Source: Punica granatum
Taxonomy: Eukaryota; Streptophyta; Magnoliopsida; Myrtales; Lythraceae
DNA: 64,000 bases
Direction: 5' to 3'
Assembly (NCBI RefSeq): GCF_007655135.1
Contig: NC_045132.1
Location: forward strand, 9,610,001 to 9,674,000
The notes below the pieces were generated by a model. It had not been told where the DNA came from, did not search any database, and saw only the letters and a list, made by a program, of their open reading frames with translations. Shown one piece after another: positions 58,206-64,000 of this stretch; the first letter of the stretch is position 1; each line of letters opens with the position of its first letter. Made by a program: the position numbers and the translations under genes.

Positions 58206-60766
58206 CGGGGCTAGGTATAATCATTCCCAACTCAAGTCGTTTGTGGGGCGATAAGGCGGTCCATGACCGATTCGCATGCAAGTTTATGTTTTCATGTGTT
58301 TTTACATCGTATTATGCATGTCTTCATCATATACAATGCTAGCATGTCGGGAAATAGCTTGAATCGGAGTCGAAGAGACCTTGTTGGCTCGGGCAAGCCA
58401 AAAGAGCCTCTTGGCCTCACCCCAAGGGAGGTGGCTGAGAGCCCCTCTTAGCTTCCTCGGGCCATGGATGGTCTCCTTTCCCCGACTCAAGTCGTTTCCC
58501 GAGTTTTTACATTTTTCGCTTCCCATGAGTCGGTGTCGTTTTATCGATTCCTCTAAATATCGTGTTTGTCCTTGTTTGTATGTTTGATTGCGTTTCTAAG
58601 ATCATGGCGGCACCGGCTATGTAAAAATGTACGTTGTCATTGTGTTTGATGTTTTACGCATGCAAAAAAGGTCAAAACCGATTCTTGGAATTGGTAGTAA
58701 TCACAATTTTCATTTAATCGTTGGTTTCATGTTAATTCATATGCTAGGTACGTTAATATCGAACAATCATTTCATTGATCCATAACAATTGAGGTTTGAG
58801 GTCTCAACATTAAACCATTCCACGAACGGGAAATGGGACGTGTCATTTGGTTAATGAAATCATTCGGCTTAAATAATTGGACAAATTGAATATTAATTTG
58901 TAAACGCATCAACGGATCACGAAATGGCGGAAATGCCCTTTTCTTTAAAAGCCTACAATTTCAAAGCACCGAGACGTGTGACGCGGATAGAATCATTGTC
59001 TAGCGAGTATTCACGTACTATGACTCGAGTCTGGGCCCAATTTGAGGCAGCTCAAGTCGAGATGCGCGAGTACTCTTTAGACCTCTTCGTGTCATACGAT
59101 CTTTAATTTATATGTGAACTACACACGTTCTACCACTCAAGGGCATAATCGTCATTCCGTGATTCACCGATATCCCTAGGCATCAGGGAGTTGGAAGCAC
59201 CTCGATCTATGGACGAAAAGGGGCGGCCCGTTCGGGCGCGAGTTTCGTTCGTACGGCCCATTCCGTCCACTTTCGGTGTTTCTATCTCCGTATTGTATAT
59301 TCTGTGGCAGGCATCTTTATTTCTGTTGCAAAACACGAAAAACCGGATTAATCATGCATTTGACTTAATCAAACATTAGATAATGGATAGGCGGAATACT
59401 AGATTCCAATCTAGAGTCAAAATACGAGTTTGACAAATTCGGTAAAACCACAGTGACACCTCACTGAATAGAGTTCTAAAACAAATTCACACATGTAATT
59501 GGCCTAGAACCATATCCCAGCCCACCTCTTTGTTTACCTAGGTTAGATATATTGTTTGCTAATCAACCCCGGTTAATAACTGATTAAATCACGTACATTC
59601 GGCCTAATATACAACTTGTTTGTATTTATCTGCATTTATCAGTTTTTGTCTGTTTTTCATCAGTTTTATCAGTTTTCTTTTGTTTTCCATTTGCTTTTTG
59701 CTGATCTGTTGCGACTCGGGTCCAAACCAATAGGTTACGTAATACACGGGGTCCAACACCCCAAATTACCGAACACGAGGTCCAACGCCTCCTAACTCAC
59801 TGTGCGTGTGCAACCCGAGTGCGGAATGGGATCTAGCCTCGAGTCACCATCTCACTCCAAGTATGGCCTATGTGGAAGGCAATTTGGATTGGATGTGTGA
59901 AACGTGTTTAGATATCACTCGGGAGCTCGATTGGTCCAACGGTTACAGTGGGAATCAACCGGTTCTCCTGCAGACCGTTGGTTCGATCGGACCCGACCCC
60001 CGGCTCCTTGAGCCCGCGTTGCCTTAATTTATTTATCAGTTATTCAAAACACATGGTGAGCCGGAGCGGAATATTGGCCCAATGCAAACCGACCGGGATT
60101 CATTCACTTATTTAGTTGTATTTTGTAATTACTCGAGAGAACATTGTGAGAATTTGTTTGTACATTCATTCATTCATTCATTTGTAAGGACCCCCGATCG
60201 GCGAGCGAGAGGTCCGAGTGTAGAACCGGTCCAGTTAGTCTATTGTTGCCAAGAGAGAGTAAGCTTGAATACTTGTGGTCTCGGTTCGCGCAGGAAATCG
60301 ACCATCACGGTTCGACGAACTGTAACGCGAAGATAGTGAACCGATTCCTCGACGCACGAGTTTACTCATCTTTCGGATTCTTGGCCCAATTTGATCAATT
60401 CATCGACTTTACGGTGTCAAAACGGGCGAGTCCAATGCAACCCTCAATCACGTGGTAAATAAACAAAACGGCAAGCCTAACAAGCTAGAGTACCGAAAGG
60501 GCGTGCGGGATATAGGCCCGCACGTAACAAAACCCCCGAATTCGAAATTTTCGGTTCCGCACGACCATTGCCTTAGCATTTAGGTGTACCTCGTACCCTT
60601 AGACCTAGGCGACTCAACGGCCCTCGACCTACAGATCGTAAACAGTAAGTGGCGACTCCTTCTCACGCGCGTCCATCGCGAGTCCCTGGGAAGGTGGACA
60701 ATCTCAAGCCGCGTTGCATAGGCGCGCGCATGCGTGTCCCGACGAGATGAAATTCGGGTGCGCACA

Positions 60767-63700
60767 GCTTCAGCCCGGTTCAAGGCCAAAATTACCGGAA
60801 AACTCAGCCGTTTTCCGGCGATCGCCACCCAACTTGAACCAAACTAGGCCAAACTTCTTACCCCACATGTATTCGACCCCCCGAGTCCATTTCCACGCTT
60901 AGATTTTGTATTTGAAGCCTTCAATCTAGTGTTCCAAGTCTGGTCAGTATTGGGCTTCTAGGCGTTTCTCGGGTCCTAACCGGGTTTCCTTGGCCTCTCC
61001 TTGCTTTCACGACTATGGCGAGTCATGCCATCATCTTCTAAGGGTTCCTCACAACCCTCACTCTCCCTCATGACAAGGTGGTCGCGTACCGAGAGCCGTT
61101 CAGCTGTGCACCACTGCAATTTCCCTCCTTTCTCCCTTCACAGATTTTTTTCAGTTCTTACCGATTTTCTTTGTATCTTCCAGAAACATCCAGACATGTA
61201 ACCCCGCAAAACCACCACAAGAACAATCCTCAGTTAGTTAGGAGTCCAATGCCACCAACCTTGTTGCAAAATATCATCGGGAGCCTCCGGGAGAGCCATT
61301 TTTTCTGACCTGCCCAATCGGGTCAATTCCGCCCAGTCGGGTCTGTTCGTTTTTTGACATTCTTCACTTTTCTTGCAGATCGGGTCGACCTGAGTCACTT
61401 CTTGCAAAACAACCACCACAGCCACCTCCGAGGGTCTCTTAGGAGTTGGGAGCCACCGACCTTGCATCAAAAGACCACCGAGAGCCTTCTGTAGAGCCTT
61501 TTCTTCATCCGGTGCCAGTCGGGTCTGTTTTGACCCGACTAGGTCTGTCATTTTTTATCGACCCATCTTTGCTCGTGTTTTCAGGAAAATATAGACATGC
61601 AATCCGCATGAAACTACTTCAGGCGCGATCCTCGGTCAGTTAGGAGTCCAACACAACCGGCCTTGTGCGAAATGGCCACCTAGATCGACCGACATGGCCC
61701 CGACAAGTCGGACTGCCAGTCGGGTCTGCCAGTCGACCCGACTACTCCGACTTGGGTCTGTTCGTTCCAGGGGGTAGAACTGACTTCCCAAACCCATTTT
61801 TCCGACTTTCCTCGACTTTTTCAGCACCCCGGGGCTAGGTATAATCATTCCTGACTTAGAGAAGTTAGGACTTTTACGTTTTCTTTGCATGAGTGGGGCA
61901 ATAAGGCGGTCCATGATCGATTTGCATGGAAGTTTACATTTTTATGCATTTTTATGCCATATTATGCATGTCTTCATCGTATAAAGTGCTAGCATGTCGG
62001 AAAAAGGCTGGAATCGAAGTCGAGGAGACCATGTTAACTCGGGCAAGCCAAAGGAGCCCCTCAGCTTCACCCCCAAGAGAGGTGGCCGAGAGCCCCTCTT
62101 GGCTTCCTCGGGCCATGGATGGCCTCCTTTCCCCGACTCAAGTCATTTCTTGAGTTTTTACATTTTTTCGCTTCCCATGAGTCGGTGCCGTTTTATCAAT
62201 CCCTCTAAATATCGTGTTTGTGTATGTTTGCATGCTTATATGTGTTCCCCGAGATCATGGCGACACCAGCTATATAAAATGTGCGTTATTATCGTACTTG
62301 ATATTTTATGCATGAAGAAGCAGTCAAAACCGATATAGGAGACGATCCATGACCTAAGCTGAGTCAAGGAGGTTTTCGGCTTCCCCCCTTGGGGGATGGT
62401 CGAATGCCCCTTGACCTTCCTCGGGTCGAGGACGGCCTCCTCTATCGCTTTAAAACCAGTTCTTGGAATTGATTGCAATTACATTTTTTTGTTTAGTCAT
62501 TAGTTTCGCATTAGTTCGTATATTAGGCGCGTTAGTTTTGGATAATCGTTACATTAATCTATAACATTTGAGGTTCAAGGTCACAACCATTGAATAATTC
62601 CACATACGGGAAAATGGGACGAATCATTCTGCTAAATAGACCATTCGGCTTAAATAAAATTGCACGAATCAACCACCAATTTATAATCGCGTCGACGGAT
62701 CACAAACCATCGGGAGTGCCCTTTTTTAAAATTCACAATTTAAAACACTGAGATGCATAACACGAATAGAATTGGCGTCTAGCGTGGACTTGTGCGTCTT
62801 GGCTCGAGTCCGGGCTCGATTTGAGGTGACTTAAGTCAAAGCATGCGTGTCTCCCTCAGACCTCTTCGTGTCGCGCGATCTCGATTTCACTAACTCTTTA
62901 CACATTTCACAAACCAAGAGCACAACCGTTGTTTCGTGATATGCCGACATTCTAGTCGTTAAGGAGATCGAAACACCTCGATTTATGGTTAGGAAAGGAC
63001 AGCCCGTTGGGGTGCGAGTTTTATTCGCATGGCCCGTTTCATCCACTTTCGGTGTTTCCGTCATCTTACCGTAGATTTGGTAGTTAGTGTTATCTCTATC
63101 ACAAAACATATAAAAACGAATTAATCATTCACTTGACTTAATCAAACATTAGATAATGGTTATGTGGAGTTCTAAGTTCCAAATCTAGAGTCAAAACAGG
63201 AGTTTGGCGTATTCAGTGAAACCCCAATGTCACTAACAAAATAAAGTCTTAAAACAAACCCACGCACATAGTTGGCCTAGAATTGCATATTAGTACATCC
63301 ATTTGCTTGCCTAGGGTAGATAAATTGTTTGCCAAATGACCCCGGTTAATAACTGATTAAATCATGTAAATTCGGCTTAATACACAACTTGTCTGTATTT
63401 GTTTGTATGTATCAGTTTTTGTCTGTTTTCATTTGTTTCTATCAGTTTTTCTCTGTTTTCTATTATTGCTTGTAGATTTGTTGCTGTTCGAACATGAACC
63501 CATAGGTCATGCTTATCACGGGGTCCAACACCCCCAAACCATCGACCACGGGGTCCAACACCCCAATGTACATCGAACGCGTGCAACCCGAGTGCGGAAT
63601 GGGTTCTATCCCTGAGTCACCACTCTACTCTGAGTAATGTCTATGTGGAAGATGACTCGGATCGAGTGTGTGAATCGCGATTAGACATCACCCGGGAGCT

Positions 63701-64000
63701 CGAACGGAATATTGGCCCAATGCAAACTGACCGGATCCATTTACTTTATTCACTTGTACTTTGTAATTATTCGAGTTAACATTGCGAGGATTTCATTTGT
63801 ACATTTATTCATTCATTTGTAAGGATCCCCGATCGGTGAGCGAGAGGTCCGAGTGTCAAGCCGGTCAAGTCGGTCCATTGCCACCTTGATATGAGTAAGC
63901 CCGAACACTCGCGATCTTAGTTCGCGCAGGGAGTCGACCACCACGGTTCGACGAACTGTAACGCGAAGATAGTGAACCGATTCCTCAAGATGTAAGCCTA
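60767..64000 (+). mobile_element. Type A LTR, continuation from 17082, right end outside window
   Basis: It resumes with CAGCCCGGTTCAAGG and runs in the LTR order: modules (61183-61830), CCGGGGCTAGGTATAATC, foldbacks (about 62005-62145 and 62315-62460), and the U5-side section to GCGAAGATAGTGAACCG at the edge. About 500-700 bp to the LTR end, and any internal region, lie beyond the window. No gene is seen. Confidence 0.8.
61183..61830 (+). repeat. LTR module array, three copies
   Basis: Units begin near 61183, 61378 and 61580, the second being of the ACCACCACAGCCACCTCC variant also seen at 9575-9600. Different module variants are therefore mixed within one LTR. Confidence 0.7.

Larger units (their letters stand above)
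17083..60766 (+). mobile_element. Non-autonomous LTR retrotransposon, plus strand, with nested insertions
   Basis: This is the full extent of a type A element. The 5' LTR is 17083-26675 (5485 bp after removing solo LTR 17846-21948 and one CCACC). The internal region is 26676-32043. The 3' LTR is 32044-33510 plus 56592-60766 (5642 bp after removing the minus-strand element). Binding site and polypurine tract are in place. Roughly 30 differences over the first 350 bp of the two LTRs (by eye, about 91% identical) suggest an old insertion. No clean 5-bp target duplication is seen (TCACC before, GCTTC after), so a terminus may have been altered or LTRs exchanged by recombination. There is no gag-pol. 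Confidence 0.8.
56592..60766 (+). mobile_element. 3' LTR (type A) of plus-strand element, second part
   Basis: It continues the LTR cut at 33510, starting CCCCTCC right after the AACTT duplication and ending GGGTGCGCACA. It contains TATA (56681-56688), four module copies (57385-58205), a foldback (about 58345-58500), the U5 hairpin (60503-60523) and the binding-site mimic (60650-60659). It closely parallels 22650-26675. Confidence 0.85.

Noticed and set aside
57267..58254. Recurrent peptide LGVQCHRSCIKRPPEASRR in several frames as a protein family
   Set aside because: The module is about 190 bp, so each copy shifts frame and each frame stops within about 80 codons. Similar peptides appear wherever the LTR module occurs. 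I treat it as a by-product of the repeat.

Overview
This window looks like plant (angiosperm) nuclear heterochromatin. I found no host gene, rRNA, tRNA or CRISPR array, and no recognisable gag, protease, reverse transcriptase, RNase H or integrase. The longest open frames are under 190 codons and sit inside repeats. Essentially all 64 kb is a nest of very long (about 4-5.9 kb) LTR-retrotransposon sequences. The LTRs begin TGTCAGCACCCCATTTTGG and end in GGGTGCGCACA (type A) or GGGTCCGTACA (type B). The binding site after the LTR (TTGGCGACTCC...), the long LTRs and the tandem arrays next to the polypurine tract fit the Tat/Ogre branch of Ty3 (Metaviridae) elements. Lineage is inferred; organism identity cannot be read from the sequence.

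Layout. 1-3753: minus-strand type A LTR carrying an AT-rich Mutator-type MITE (1315-2138). 3754-4060: internal remnant with binding site. 4061-14328: minus-strand type B LTR split by a plus-strand type B solo LTR (7422-12709, target duplication TTAAT). 14329-15410: minus-strand LTR fragment with a second Mutator-type MITE (14989-15332). 15411-17082 plus 60767-64000: plus-strand type A LTR running off the right edge, split by the large element 17083-60766. That element has a 5' LTR (17083-26675, split by solo LTR 17846-21948, duplication CCACC), a 5.4-kb internal region without gag-pol (26676-32043), and a 3' LTR (32044-33510 plus 56592-60766). Its 3' LTR is split by an entire minus-strand relative, 33511-56586 (duplication AACTT). 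That relative has LTRs at 33511-39408 and 52432-56586 and an internal region 39409-52431. The internal region is itself split by a minus-strand solo LTR (40124-47149, duplication GACCC), which contains a plus-strand solo LTR (41867-46924, duplication CCGGT).

The two internal regions (26676-32043 plus, 39409-52431 minus) are homologous in opposite orientation. Both lack gag-pol, so this appears to be a propagating non-autonomous (LARD-like) family of about 16-17 kb that would need proteins in trans. Each LTR shows a TATA promoter, a tandem module of about 190 bp in variable copy number, one or more foldbacks of about 130 bp, and near its 3' end a GC-rich hairpin and a copy of the binding-site core. 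The internal regions carry tandem arrays whose units each contain a short inverted repeat, often with a UNCG-type loop.

The most notable observations are: the array of covarying tetraloop-type hairpins; the repeated LTR foldbacks; the binding-site mimic inside the LTR; three insertions at the same spot next to paralogous LTR TATA boxes; and the gag-pol-less family itself. All comparisons were made by eye; coordinates of termini and target duplications were read directly, other borders are approximate.
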